A stretch of DNA of 64,000 nucleotides from Tepidamorphaceae bacterium. GTDB taxonomy: Bacteria > Pseudomonadota > Alphaproteobacteria > Rhizobiales > Tepidamorphaceae. The first letter of the stretch is position 1; each line of letters opens with the position of its first letter. The notes beneath the pieces were generated by a model. The model ran no database searches. It saw nothing but the letters and a program-made list of their open reading frames with translations, and was not told the origin of the DNA. This document shows, one piece after another, positions 7,635 through 17,366 of the stretch. The stretch is from positions 1 through 64,000 of the forward strand of contig JANQNT010000013.1 in the NCBI GenBank assembly GCA_028279445.1. Direction: 5' to 3'. The position numbers and the translations under genes are program-made.

Positions 7635-8694
7635 ACGCCTGCCAGGTCCTGTGACGCATGTCGCGGGCGGCCGGCGGACAGGTTTCCATCGGACGAAGCC
7701 GGACCGCGAGTTCGGGCGGCATGTTGATCGCCGGGTCGTCGCGCAATCCGGGTTCGAGATACCGGCTGGAGCCTGAAACCGCATTCATGTAGCCGGCGAA
7801 ATTGGATGCCTCGGCCGCACTCCGGGGCGTCATCATCCAGTCGATGAAAACGCGGGCGTTCTCCACATGGGGCGCGCCGGCCGGCACCAGAAAATTGTCC
7901 TGCCACCAGCCGATGCCTTCCTTCGGGTAGACATAGACGACGTTTGCGCGGGACTGGCGCACGCGATGAGCGGAACTGTTCCACTGCATGTGAGCGGAGA
8001 CCGCGCCGGTCAGCATCCGCGTCACGGTGCCGGTGGATGCATAGTCGGCGACGTGCGCAGCCTGGCGTTTCAGGAGTTCCAGGATACGGCTGTGGGCAGC
8101 GGTATCGGAGGTGCACGGGCCGATGCCGAGATAATAAGCGGCGGCGTTGAACACCTCGACCTCGTCATCGAGCATGCCGATGCGGCCCTTCAGCGCGTCC
8201 GGCGGATCGAACAGCACCGCCCAACTGTCCTCCACCTCGGCGCCATCCAGTGCCTTCGTGTCGTAGGAGAAGCCGACGGTGCCCCAGAGAAACGGCGCAG
8301 AGAACCGGCGTGCCGGATCGTAGGGCGGCGCATCGTGGGGCGCGGCGACGTGCCTGAAATTGTCCATGGCGGCCACGTCGATCGGCTCGGCCAGCCCTTC
8401 GCGGATCATGCGCGCAGCGGCGTAATCGGTCGGTACGACGACATCGACGCCGTGGCCGGGCTCGCGGATGCGGGCCAGCATCTGCTCGTTGGATTCATAG
8501 ATCTGCAGCCGGATGCGGATGCCGGTCTCCTGCTCGAAGCGGGCGAGCAGGGACGGCGGCATATAGTTCGGCCAGTTGTAGAGGACGAGTTCGCCACCGT
8601 CCTGCGCACGCGCGGCTGCGAGCGTGGCGGTGAGCGCGGCGAGCAGGCACGCGCATGCCGCGAGCCAGCGCAGAGTGTCCTTCAATGACCCCAT
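7618..8694 (-). CDS. periplasmic polyamine-type (PotD/PotF-like) substrate-binding protein
   Basis: A 358-residue extracellular binding protein. A Sec signal peptide (hydrophobic core ACACLLAALTATLAA) ends near Ala-Arg-Ala, and the mature start is ELVLYNWPNYMPP, the hallmark of the spermidine/putrescine family. The motif GHGVDVVVPTDYAAARM is also typical. The frame is open to a GTG at 8751, but the ATG at 8694 gives a normal signal peptide and avoids running into mprF, so I chose it. No permease or ATPase genes are beside it, so it is an orphan component or serves another locus. The ligand cannot be told from sequence. Confidence 0.85.
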   Translation of the reverse strand: MGSLKDTLRWLAACACLLAALTATLAAARAQDGGELVLYNWPNYMPPSLLARFEQETGIRIRLQIYESNEQMLARIREPGHGVDVVVPTDYAAARMIREGLAEPIDVAAMDNFRHVAAPHDAPPYDPARRFSAPFLWGTVGFSYDTKALDGAEVEDSWAVLFDPPDALKGRIGMLDDEVEVFNAAAYYLGIGPCTSDTAAHSRILELLKRQAAHVADYASTGTVTRMLTGAVSAHMQWNSSAHRVRQSRANVVYVYPKEGIGWWQDNFLVPAGAPHVENARVFIDWMMTPRSAAEASNFAGYMNAVSGSSRYLEPGLRDDPAINMPPELAVRLRPMETCPPAARDMRHRTWQAFRSGD

Positions 8695-8743
8695 GAAATC
8701 CGGCAGTGGTTGTCCCCGTGCGTTAGGCTGTATCGACAGCCAC

Positions 8744-11323
8744 TTAAGCACGCCGTGGCTCGACGCCGATACCCAGCCGTCGCGGTGGACGGCGCCCGGT
8801 GATCAGTACGGCGGCGTCACGCACCGCAGGCGGCAGCAGGCCGCCGCTGGTGGCAATGTAGCGCGTCTCCAGCGCCGGGCCGAACGTAAGCATGAAGCGG
8901 CGCAAGGCGTCGGGATCGGCGAAATTCGCGCCGTGGCTGTAGAAACCGGCTCCCGCGGAACGTAGCGCCGGTGCCAGATAGCCCTCGCCTGGATCGGCGA
9001 GCGGCAACAGGCCCAGTTCGAGCGTTGCCCTGCCGCTCTCGGCGCCGACGGCGATGGCCGCGCCGATGACGGCGGCCAGCAACTCTTCGTCCGCCTGACG
9101 CTCACCCTGCGGCACGAAGCGCGCGACGTCGATCGCCGCGTCGCCCTCCCGGCCGGTCCACAGGCTGGCGAAGGCGACCGGCGTGTCACCACGCTCCAGC
9201 AACACCACATCGCCGCGCGGCAGGCCATCCGCGCCAATCCGCATGTGAGCGAAGCGTGGCTCCGGCCCCTTGAGCTTGGCGCGCCAGGCGTCGTAGACCG
9301 CGCGGATCGGCGCGGCGTCGGCGCGCACCTCCGACGCGGTGACCAAACGCGCCGAAAGACCGGCGGGCAGGTCGGGCAGACCATCGGGCGGCAGCCTGAG
9401 ATCGATCACCGCGCGGTCGCCGATCGGGGTCGGCAGCAGGTTGATCTCCGCCAGCAGCGGCGCGTCATCGAGACCCACGTCGAACAGGCAGGCATTGCCG
9501 CCCTCCGCCTCGGCGAGGTCGCGAAACCGCGCCAGCAGCGCCCGCCCCGCATCGGCCGCGCCGAACGGCGTACCGAGCGCCAGCCAGGTGCGCCGATGCA
9601 CCGCGTACATCAGGAAGGCACGCTCCGCATCATCGATGAGGAACCGCTTGTCGCCGAGGAATGCAAGCCGCGCCATCGGCCGCACCGCCTGGCGCACCAG
9701 CCCGCGCACGGCGGTGGGGATTGTGGCGCTTGCGCCGGTGGCCTCGCTGACGCGCAGCGTGACGAAGCCAACGAAGGCGACAGCAACCAGCACCACCGCC
9801 AGCGACGAGCGCATGAAGCGGGCTGCGTATTCGTCCGGACCGAAGCGGCCGAGCGTCGCCGGATCGAGACCCGTCTCGCCGTAGATGAGCACGCCGATCC
9901 AGATGGAGAAGACGATGACGGTGGCGATCACGGCGACCCAGGTCGCCGGGAACGGCAGGTTGCGGTTGTGGCCGCGGCGCACAAAGCCACGACGCGTCGC
10001 CAGCAGGATCAACAGCACGAAGGCGAGCGCCACCGCCTCCTCGAAGTCGAAGCCGCGCAGGATGACGGCAGCCACGCCGAGCGCCAGCGCAATCACGGCA
10101 AACCGCCAGGCGCGGGTGAGCCTGCGGAACAGCCCGCGCGACAGGATCACCAGGCAAACGCCGGTGACGCCGGCGATGAGATGCGCCGCCTCGCGCAATC
10201 CCGGCGGCACCAGCGAGTTGACCCATTCGTTGCGCAGATGGTCGGGCGTCGCCGCGCCGGACAGCAGCATGAACGCGCCGCAGGCAAGCACCAGCAGGCC
10301 GACGATCTGGGGAGCTGCCGCGCCGCCAATGGCGAGCGCGGTGTTGCCGAGTCGGCGACCGGCGCCGAGGGGATGCAGCACTTCGTTGAGCGCCAGCAGC
10401 GCGGCCGCCACCGCCAGCGGCAGCAGGTAGTAGACACAGCGGAACAGGATCAGCCGCCCGAGGATCACCTCCGGCGGCGCATCCGGCAGCGCCAGCAGGA
10501 TCATCGCCTCGAAGACGCCGATGCCACCGGGCGTATGCGCCAGCAGACCCAGCGTCAGCGCGGCGACAAAGATGCCGGCGAAGGCGGTGTAGCTGACGCC
10601 CAGTTCCTGCGGCATCAGCATGTAGAGCGCGGCGGAGGCGAACGCGATGTCGGCGAGCGCGATGGCGATCTGGCCCAGGGTCAGCCCCGGACCGGGCAGG
10701 CGCAGACGAAACCCGCGCACATAGAGCGCGCGTTCGCGCCACCCCACCCAGAGCGCATACAGCGCAAGGGCCGCCAGCATAGTGCCGCCGATGAGCTGGT
10801 TGAGCGTCACCGGCAGGCGATTGATCACCGACAGGGTTTCCGGCTCGACGATCAGGGCGATGCCGAGCGCCGACAGCGCGCCGAGAAAGAAGGTCAGTGT
10901 GGAGATACCGGTCAAGGCGGCGATGTCGACGGCGGTCAGGCCCTCGAGCGAATAGATGCGGTAGCGGATCGTGCCACCGGTCAGCAGCGCCAGGCCGATA
11001 TTGTTGGAAAAGGCATAACTGGTGAACGAGGCGAGCGCGGTATGGCCGTACGGCACCTTGCGCTTGATGTGATGCAGCGCGACCGCGTCGTAGCCGGTCA
11101 GCGTCAGGTAGCTGAGCGCGGTGAAGCCGATGCTGGCCAGCAGGGCGTTCTGCTCGATGGAGGTGAAGGCGACGAGAACGTCGCCGACCTCGACCCCCGA
11201 CAGGATGCGCTGCAGGGCAAACAGCGCGGCGGCGAAGACCACCAGGCTGACCGCCACCCCGATCCAGCGCCACATCGATGGCCGTGCCGCCGCCGTTTCG
11301 TCGATGGGTCGATCCGCGCTCAC
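8744..11323 (-). CDS. mprF: bifunctional phosphatidylglycerol lysyltransferase/flippase MprF
   Basis: An 859-residue protein with the two-part MprF architecture. The N-terminal flippase domain has about a dozen helices and contains SYAFSNNIGLALLTGGTIRYR and HTPGGIGVFEAMILL. The C-terminal soluble GNAT-like DUF2156 synthase domain (from about residue 540) includes GDKRFLIDDAERAFLMYAV. MprF adds lysine (or alanine) from aminoacyl-tRNA to phosphatidylglycerol and flips the product, lowering membrane negative charge and protecting against cationic peptides. The amino acid used cannot be judged here. It lies between the HisD-like gene and the binding-protein gene on the same strand, near the sulfolipid gene sqdB. 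Confidence 0.94.
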   Translation of the reverse strand: MSADRPIDETAAARPSMWRWIGVAVSLVVFAAALFALQRILSGVEVGDVLVAFTSIEQNALLASIGFTALSYLTLTGYDAVALHHIKRKVPYGHTALASFTSYAFSNNIGLALLTGGTIRYRIYSLEGLTAVDIAALTGISTLTFFLGALSALGIALIVEPETLSVINRLPVTLNQLIGGTMLAALALYALWVGWRERALYVRGFRLRLPGPGLTLGQIAIALADIAFASAALYMLMPQELGVSYTAFAGIFVAALTLGLLAHTPGGIGVFEAMILLALPDAPPEVILGRLILFRCVYYLLPLAVAAALLALNEVLHPLGAGRRLGNTALAIGGAAAPQIVGLLVLACGAFMLLSGAATPDHLRNEWVNSLVPPGLREAAHLIAGVTGVCLVILSRGLFRRLTRAWRFAVIALALGVAAVILRGFDFEEAVALAFVLLILLATRRGFVRRGHNRNLPFPATWVAVIATVIVFSIWIGVLIYGETGLDPATLGRFGPDEYAARFMRSSLAVVLVAVAFVGFVTLRVSEATGASATIPTAVRGLVRQAVRPMARLAFLGDKRFLIDDAERAFLMYAVHRRTWLALGTPFGAADAGRALLARFRDLAEAEGGNACLFDVGLDDAPLLAEINLLPTPIGDRAVIDLRLPPDGLPDLPAGLSARLVTASEVRADAAPIRAVYDAWRAKLKGPEPRFAHMRIGADGLPRGDVVLLERGDTPVAFASLWTGREGDAAIDVARFVPQGERQADEELLAAVIGAAIAVGAESGRATLELGLLPLADPGEGYLAPALRSAGAGFYSHGANFADPDALRRFMLTFGPALETRYIATSGGLLPPAVRDAAVLITGRRPPRRLGIGVEPRRA

Positions 11324-11346
11324 GCCGGGCCTCCCAGCAGATGTGC

Positions 11347-12672
11347 CTAGGGCTTGTCGCCACCGTCGCGCAGCCGCGAGACGGCGTTGGCATGGGCATC
11401 GAAGCCTTCGTAGCGGGCGAAGCGTGCCGCATGGGGCGCGAGCGCATCGAAGCCGGCGCGCGACAGATGCGCGACCGTCTGGCGCTTCATGTAGTCGAAC
11501 ACCGAGAGCGGCGAGCAGGTGCGCGCCGTGCCCGATGTCGGCAGCACGTGGTTGGGGCCGAGCACGAAATTGGCGATGGAGATGGCCGAATGCTCGCCGA
11601 GCAGGATTTCGCCGGCGTGGCGCAGTTCGCCGAGGTAAGGCCAGGGGTCGGCGGCATGCACCATCAGGTGCTCGGGCGCGTAATCGTTGATGAAGCGGCA
11701 GGCGGCTGCGCGGTCCGGCGCGATCAGGATGCCGCCGGCCTCGCCGGCGAGCACCGCCGACGCGTAGCCGACCCGCTCGTTGCTCATGTGTGGCCAGAGC
11801 GACGCCATCTCGGCGATAACCCTGTCGGCGAGGCCGGCATCATCGGTGACCAGATAGACCGACGAATCGTCGCCATGCTCGGCCTCGTTGAGGAGGTCGA
11901 GCGCCACCTTGCGCGGATCGGCGGTGGCATCCGCCAGGACGATGGATTCGCTCGGGCCGGCCGGCGAGCCGGGATCGATGCGGTCGGTCAGCAGGCGCTT
12001 TGCGGCCATGAACCAGGGGCTGCCGGGCCCGACAATCTTGTCGCAGCGCGGCACGGTCGCGGTGCCATAGGCTGCCGCCGCGACGGCCTGGGCGCCGCCG
12101 GACTTGTAAACATCCGTGATGCCCGACAGCGAGCAGGCGAACAGCGTCGCATCGTCGATGCGGCCGTCCGGCGTCGGTGGCGTCAGCACGGCGATGGTCT
12201 CCACGCCGGCCACCCGCGCGGGAATCGTCGTCATCAGCGCCACGGAGGGGAACGCGCCCTTGCCGCGCGGAACGTAACAGGCGACCGCGCGCACCGGTGT
12301 CCAGCGGTCGCCGGCAAGCACGCCGGGGGCCATCTCCTTCAGCCACATTTCCTCGGGCATCTGCGCCAGGTGGAACCGTTCGATGGCATCCGCGGCGAAG
12401 CGCATGGTGTCCTTCAACTCGCCGTCGAGGCGCGCTTCGGCGGCGGTGAAATCCTCCGCCGTCACCTTGATCGCGTCGGGCGCGACCGTGGCGCCGTCGA
12501 AGCGCTCAGCGCATTCGGCAAGCGCCACGTCACCACGCGCGGCGACATCGTCGATCACCGGACGCACGTCGTCCATGTAGCGCGCAAGATCGCTCTCGGT
12601 GCGCAGCAGCAAGGCCTGATAGGCCTCGGGCGCGAGCCGGTCGAGGTGCAGGACGCGGGGCGGTTTCGGCAT
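11347..12672 (-). CDS. HisD-family dehydrogenase, divergent paralogue of histidinol dehydrogenase
   Basis: A 441-residue HisD-fold NAD-dependent dehydrogenase, starting at ATG 12672 (an upstream ATG at 12753 would add an unconserved N terminus). The catalytic Glu334-His335 pair (APEHL) and the metal-ligand His266 and His427 are conserved. By motif alignment with E. coli HisD, however, the ligand Gln is Glu263 (LLNEAEHG for LLSQAEHG) and the ligand Asp is Asn368 (IANF for AGDY). No other histidine genes are near. It is divergent from sqdB and next to mprF. Sulfopropanediol dehydrogenase HpsN is a known HisD-like enzyme, so a substrate other than histidinol is plausible. Automated pipelines would call this hisD, and I would not assume so. 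Confidence 0.75.
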   Translation of the reverse strand: MPKPPRVLHLDRLAPEAYQALLLRTESDLARYMDDVRPVIDDVAARGDVALAECAERFDGATVAPDAIKVTAEDFTAAEARLDGELKDTMRFAADAIERFHLAQMPEEMWLKEMAPGVLAGDRWTPVRAVACYVPRGKGAFPSVALMTTIPARVAGVETIAVLTPPTPDGRIDDATLFACSLSGITDVYKSGGAQAVAAAAYGTATVPRCDKIVGPGSPWFMAAKRLLTDRIDPGSPAGPSESIVLADATADPRKVALDLLNEAEHGDDSSVYLVTDDAGLADRVIAEMASLWPHMSNERVGYASAVLAGEAGGILIAPDRAAACRFINDYAPEHLMVHAADPWPYLGELRHAGEILLGEHSAISIANFVLGPNHVLPTSGTARTCSPLSVFDYMKRQTVAHLSRAGFDALAPHAARFARYEGFDAHANAVSRLRDGGDKP

Positions 12673-12934
12673 GGCGATCGACTTTGTCTCGGACAGTGGA
12701 ACCGGCGTCCGCCGGCGCCCATCTATTGGACGTACGCGCGGATCGCGGCTCATTTACGCCCATTCCAAGGTTGCGAACACCCCCGAAGTTCCGCCAGGCG
12801 CGGCAATTGTGCATTGCCGCCGGGCTTTGGAAGCCGGCGGGAATGTGCTTAAAGGCCCCGAACAAAAAGGCATAATGGCCAATGACCGGGCGCGCTGAAT
12901 ATTGCCGCGGCCGCATCAGGCGAGGCGTGACACC

Positions 12935-14116
<1,182 letters not shown>

Positions 14117-14253
14117 TCGCTCCATGCGCCATCGCGGACGGCGCGGTGAGTTGACAGCGCCGCTCGCAAGCCGACATCTGTATGCATGGGGGCGGACGGC
14201 GCCGGCTTGAGGCTTGCCGGTGCCAGCGCCGGGTGTAGCAGTTCCGTGCGGCC

Positions 14254-14793
14254 ATGAACCGGTATTACGCAATCCTGTCGAAACGCGCGCATGCGCTGGG
14301 CTCGAACAACGAACCCGGCCGTAAGGCGCTGTATGCGCAGGTGCGCGCCCAGCTCGACAAGATGATCGATGCCGCCGATCCGCCGATGTCCACCTATCAG
14401 CGGCTGATGCAGATGCAGGCGCTGGAAACGGCGATCGCCGACGTGGAGGCGGAAGTCAGGCGCACCAACGCGGCGGCCGAGGAGAAGAGGGCCGCCGCTG
14501 CCCGGCGTGCGCAGGAGCAGCGCGAACAGGCGGCCAAGGGCGATCCATCCGCCACCGGCGGCGACACAGGGCACGCGCAGACGGCCGGCTCCAGCACGCC
14601 AATGCCGCCGCGCCAGGGACGCAAAGTGGAGGAAATCCTCGAAGACGATCCCGACGCGCAGCTCTCGCCGGGCCTCATCATCGTCATCATAGGCAGCTTG
14701 TTCCTGCTGATGCTGATCGGCGTGGTGATCGCGCTCGACCCGTCATCGTTCGACCTGCTGGGCCAGAATCCGGCGACCCCGGACCAGCAGTAG
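14254..14793 (+). CDS. conserved membrane protein of unknown function
   Basis: A 179-residue protein that I cannot name. The N-terminal domain (residues 1-60: YYAILSKRAHAL, then RKALYAQVRAQL) resembles a short domain found in hypothetical proteins of Rhizobiales (recollection, not a search). It is followed by a charged Ala/Glu/Arg-rich segment likely to be coiled coil (about 65-95), a low-complexity linker, and one transmembrane helix near residues 140-162. The predicted arrangement is a cytoplasmic N-terminal domain anchored by a C-terminal helix. It lies 73 bases upstream of rmuC on the same strand and may be co-transcribed. Confidence 0.75.
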   Translation: MNRYYAILSKRAHALGSNNEPGRKALYAQVRAQLDKMIDAADPPMSTYQRLMQMQALETAIADVEAEVRRTNAAAEEKRAAAARRAQEQREQAAKGDPSATGGDTGHAQTAGSSTPMPPRQGRKVEEILEDDPDAQLSPGLIIVIIGSLFLLMLIGVVIALDPSSFDLLGQNPATPDQQ

Positions 14794-14865
14794 GGCCTGC
14801 GGCCGCCTCTGCAGCGAGGGCAACGCCAGACGGTCCGGTTCACGAATCAGTCTACAGTCGCGACC

Positions 14866-16053
14866 ATGTCCGGACTTGATGCGCCCTTCATCACGATTGG
14901 CGCCCACGCGATCAGCTATCAGCAGGCTCTGGTCGGCGCGCTCTTGTTGCTGGGGCTCGCCGCCGTGGCCGGCGTTGTCGCCGCGGTTTCCGCCGGCCGG
15001 GCGCGGCGCGAGGCGGCCCAGGCCGGAGCCGAGCACACCCGGCAACTGGAAAGCCAGCTCGCCGAATTGACGCGACAGCAGGTGGAGATGTCGGCGCGGG
15101 TGCAGAGCATGTCCGACGTGTTCGGCCGCGGGCAGTCGGAACTCGCCCATGGTCTGCGCGAGCAACTCGCCGGCTTTGGCCACCGGCTGGGCCAGAACCT
15201 GACCACCCAGGCGGAGGCGACGCACAAGAACCTGTCCCAGCTCAACGAGCGGCTGGCGGTGATCGACGCGGCGCAGAAGAACCTCACCGAACTGTCGCGC
15301 GACGTGGTCAGCCTGCAGGACATTCTCGCCAACAAGCAGCAGCGCGGCGCCTTCGGCCAGGGGCGCATGGAGGCGATCATCGCCGACGCCCTGCCCGACG
15401 ACGCCTTTGCCTTCCAGCCAACGCTGTCCAACCGAACGCGGCCCGACTGCCTGATCCGCCTGCCGAACGATGCGCCGGACCTCGTCGTCGATGCGAAGTT
15501 TCCGCTGGAAGCGTTCAGCGCGTTCCGCGACGCGGAAACCGAGCCGGAGCGCAAGGCCGCAGCGCAACAACTGCGTACCGACGTCTCCAAGCACATCAAT
15601 GATATCGCCGAACGCTACTTCCTGCCGGGCGAGACCCAGGACATCGCGCTGATGTTCGTGCCGTCGGAATCGGTCTATGCCGACCTGCACGAGCATTTCG
15701 ACGCACTGGTGCAGAAGGCCTACAAGTCACGCGTCGTTATCGTCGGTCCGAGCCTGCTGATGCTGGCGATCCAGGTGGTGCAGGCAATCCTGCGCGACCA
15801 GCGCATGCGCGAGCAGGCGCATGTGATCCAGGAGGAGGTCATCAAGCTGCTGGAGGACACCGGCCGGCTGCGCGACCGGGTACACGATCTGCAAAAGCAC
15901 TTCGGCCAGGCCAGCGGGGATATCGACAAGATACTCACCTCCGCCGACAAGATTTCCCGCCGTGGTGAGCGCATCGAGGCGATGGAGTTCGCCGACGAGA
16001 CGCCCGAGGAACTGCCCCGCGCCATGCAGCGCACGCTGGCCGCCGGGGAGTGA
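14866..16053 (+). CDS. rmuC: DNA recombination protein RmuC
   Basis: A 395-residue RmuC-family protein. An N-terminal transmembrane helix (about residues 20-43) is followed by a long coiled-coil region (about 45-155) and the PD-(D/E)XK-like nuclease-fold core, with GRMEAIIADALP, RPDCLIRLP and DLVVDAKFPLEAF. RmuC limits inversions at short inverted repeats in E. coli. That is of interest here because the region carries several inverted repeats. It is convergent with recR, whose end lies 26 bases away. Confidence 0.95.
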   Translation: MSGLDAPFITIGAHAISYQQALVGALLLLGLAAVAGVVAAVSAGRARREAAQAGAEHTRQLESQLAELTRQQVEMSARVQSMSDVFGRGQSELAHGLREQLAGFGHRLGQNLTTQAEATHKNLSQLNERLAVIDAAQKNLTELSRDVVSLQDILANKQQRGAFGQGRMEAIIADALPDDAFAFQPTLSNRTRPDCLIRLPNDAPDLVVDAKFPLEAFSAFRDAETEPERKAAAQQLRTDVSKHINDIAERYFLPGETQDIALMFVPSESVYADLHEHFDALVQKAYKSRVVIVGPSLLMLAIQVVQAILRDQRMREQAHVIQEEVIKLLEDTGRLRDRVHDLQKHFGQASGDIDKILTSADKISRRGERIEAMEFADETPEELPRAMQRTLAAGE

Positions 16054-16079
16054 GCAGCAGGGGCCTCACTGTCCCTAAG

Positions 16080-16676
16080 CTAGAACGGCCGCCTGGCCTT
16101 CACCGCCGCCGACAAGGTTCCTTCGTCGAGATAGTCAAGTTCGCCACCGACGGGCACACCGTGGGCAAGCTGGGAGACCCTGACCCCGGTCGGCTCCAGC
16201 AGGTCGGTGACGTAATGCGCGGTGGTCTGGCCATCGACGGTGGCGTTGACCGCGAGCACCACCTCGGTGATGCCGGCCGAGCCGACCCGTTCCACAAGTC
16301 CGGCAATGTTGAGGTCGTCGGGGCCGATACCGTCAAGCGGCGACAGCGTGCCGCCCAGCACGTGATAGCGCCCCGCGACAGCACCGGCGCGTTCAAGGGC
16401 CCACAGATCGGCGACCGTCTCGACGACGCAGATCAGGCCGGTCTCGCGACGGGCATCGGCGCATATGGCGCAGGGGTCGGCGGTGTCGATATTGCCGCAG
16501 ACCGAGCAGATGACGATGCGCTCGGCGGCGCTCGCCAGCGCCTCGGCGAGCGGACCCATGAGCTGATCGCGTTTCTGGATCAGGTGCAGGGCGGCGCGGC
16601 GCGCCGAGCGCGGTCCCAGGCCCGGCACGCGGGCGAGCAACTGGATCAGGCGCTCGATTTCCGGGCTGGCGGTCAT
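16080..16676 (-). CDS. recR: recombination mediator RecR
   Basis: A 198-residue protein of normal RecR length. An N-terminal helix-hairpin-helix ([16 protein letters not shown]) is followed by a zinc-binding Cys4 module (CSVCGN...CAIC). The Toprim domain reads [14 protein letters not shown], and the Walker-B-like tail is present. With RecO/RecF it loads RecA on gapped DNA. It follows dnaX and ybaB in the usual order, but here a 369-bp repeat block separates it from ybaB. Confidence 0.97.
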   Translation of the reverse strand: MTASPEIERLIQLLARVPGLGPRSARRAALHLIQKRDQLMGPLAEALASAAERIVICSVCGNIDTADPCAICADARRETGLICVVETVADLWALERAGAVAGRYHVLGGTLSPLDGIGPDDLNIAGLVERVGSAGITEVVLAVNATVDGQTTAHYVTDLLEPTGVRVSQLAHGVPVGGELDYLDEGTLSAAVKARRPF

Positions 16677-17045
16677 CTTAGCGGCCGCTCGGCTTTCTTG
16701 CCGGCGCGCCGTCCGGGCGGAAAACCGGTGTCCACTTTTCCTGACGGCGCGTGATCCGAAAACCGGTTCCCACGTCGCACGATGTGTATTTCGGGCCTCA
16801 CGGCATCAGCTTTATTCCGCTCACGCCAGTTCGCTTCGCGAACGGCTCCGCGAGGGCGGTCATTTTTTGCCGGCCGTTCGGCTTGTCCGAAAACCGGTTC
16901 CCACTTTTCGGGCCTCACGGCATCATCCTGCTGGTACTGAGATTCGCTCTGCACCCTGGCACGCGACTGCGTGCCCGGCCGGTCAGGCCGCGCCCGCGCA
17001 GGCGTCGAGCGAAGCGAGACTTGCCGTGAGCGGAATAGAGCAAAG
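16677..17045. repeat. mosaic intergenic repeat block 1 (recR-ybaB)
   Basis: No gene. It contains three copies of the core GAAAACCGGT(T/G)(C)CCAC: near 16718-16741, at 16757-16777 and at 16889-16909. The first is enclosed by complementary arms (16705-16713 and 16743-16751). Positions 16873-16932 are a 60-bp stretch repeated exactly, in inverted orientation, at 20598-20657. It also carries the module CGCTCACG...CTCCGCGAGGGCG and its reverse form near 17000-17035. Confidence 0.85.
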
Positions 17046-17366
17046 CTAAAACAGCTTCAGACCCGGCGGCAGCGGCAGGCCGCCGGTGATCTCCTGCATC
17101 TTGGCCTGCATCACCTCTTCCAGCTTGCGCTTGGCGTCGGCATGGGCAGCGACGACCAGGTCCTCGACGATCTCCGCTTCTTCCGGGCGCATCAGGCTCT
17201 GGTCGATCTTCAGTCCGGAGAGATCGCCCTTGCCGTTCAGCGTCACGCTCACCATCCCGCCGCCGGAGGTGCCTTCCACCTCGGTTTCGGCAAGCTGCTG
17301 CTGCATTTCGCCCATGCGCTCCTGCAACTGCTGCGCCTGCTTCATCATGTTGAACACGTCTTTCAT
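17046..17366 (-). CDS. YbaB/EbfC family nucleoid-associated protein
   Basis: A 106-residue protein that begins MKDVFNMMKQAQQLQERMGE and continues GGMVSVTLNGKGDLSGLKID, the YbaB/EbfC signature. Members form tweezer-like dimers that bind DNA. Its ATG overlaps the dnaX stop as ATGA, so the two are translationally coupled, as is common for dnaX-ybaB-recR. Confidence 0.95.
   Translation of the reverse strand: MKDVFNMMKQAQQLQERMGEMQQQLAETEVEGTSGGGMVSVTLNGKGDLSGLKIDQSLMRPEEAEIVEDLVVAAHADAKRKLEEVMQAKMQEITGGLPLPPGLKLF

Noticed and set aside
8694..8751. GTG 8751 as start of the polyamine-type binding protein
   Set aside because: It would put 19 residues before a normal signal peptide and overlap the mprF stop. 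ATG 8694 fits better.
9245..11350. 701-codon plus-strand frame opposite mprF
   Set aside because: Composition is Arg/Gln/His-rich without motifs. mprF on the other strand is clear.
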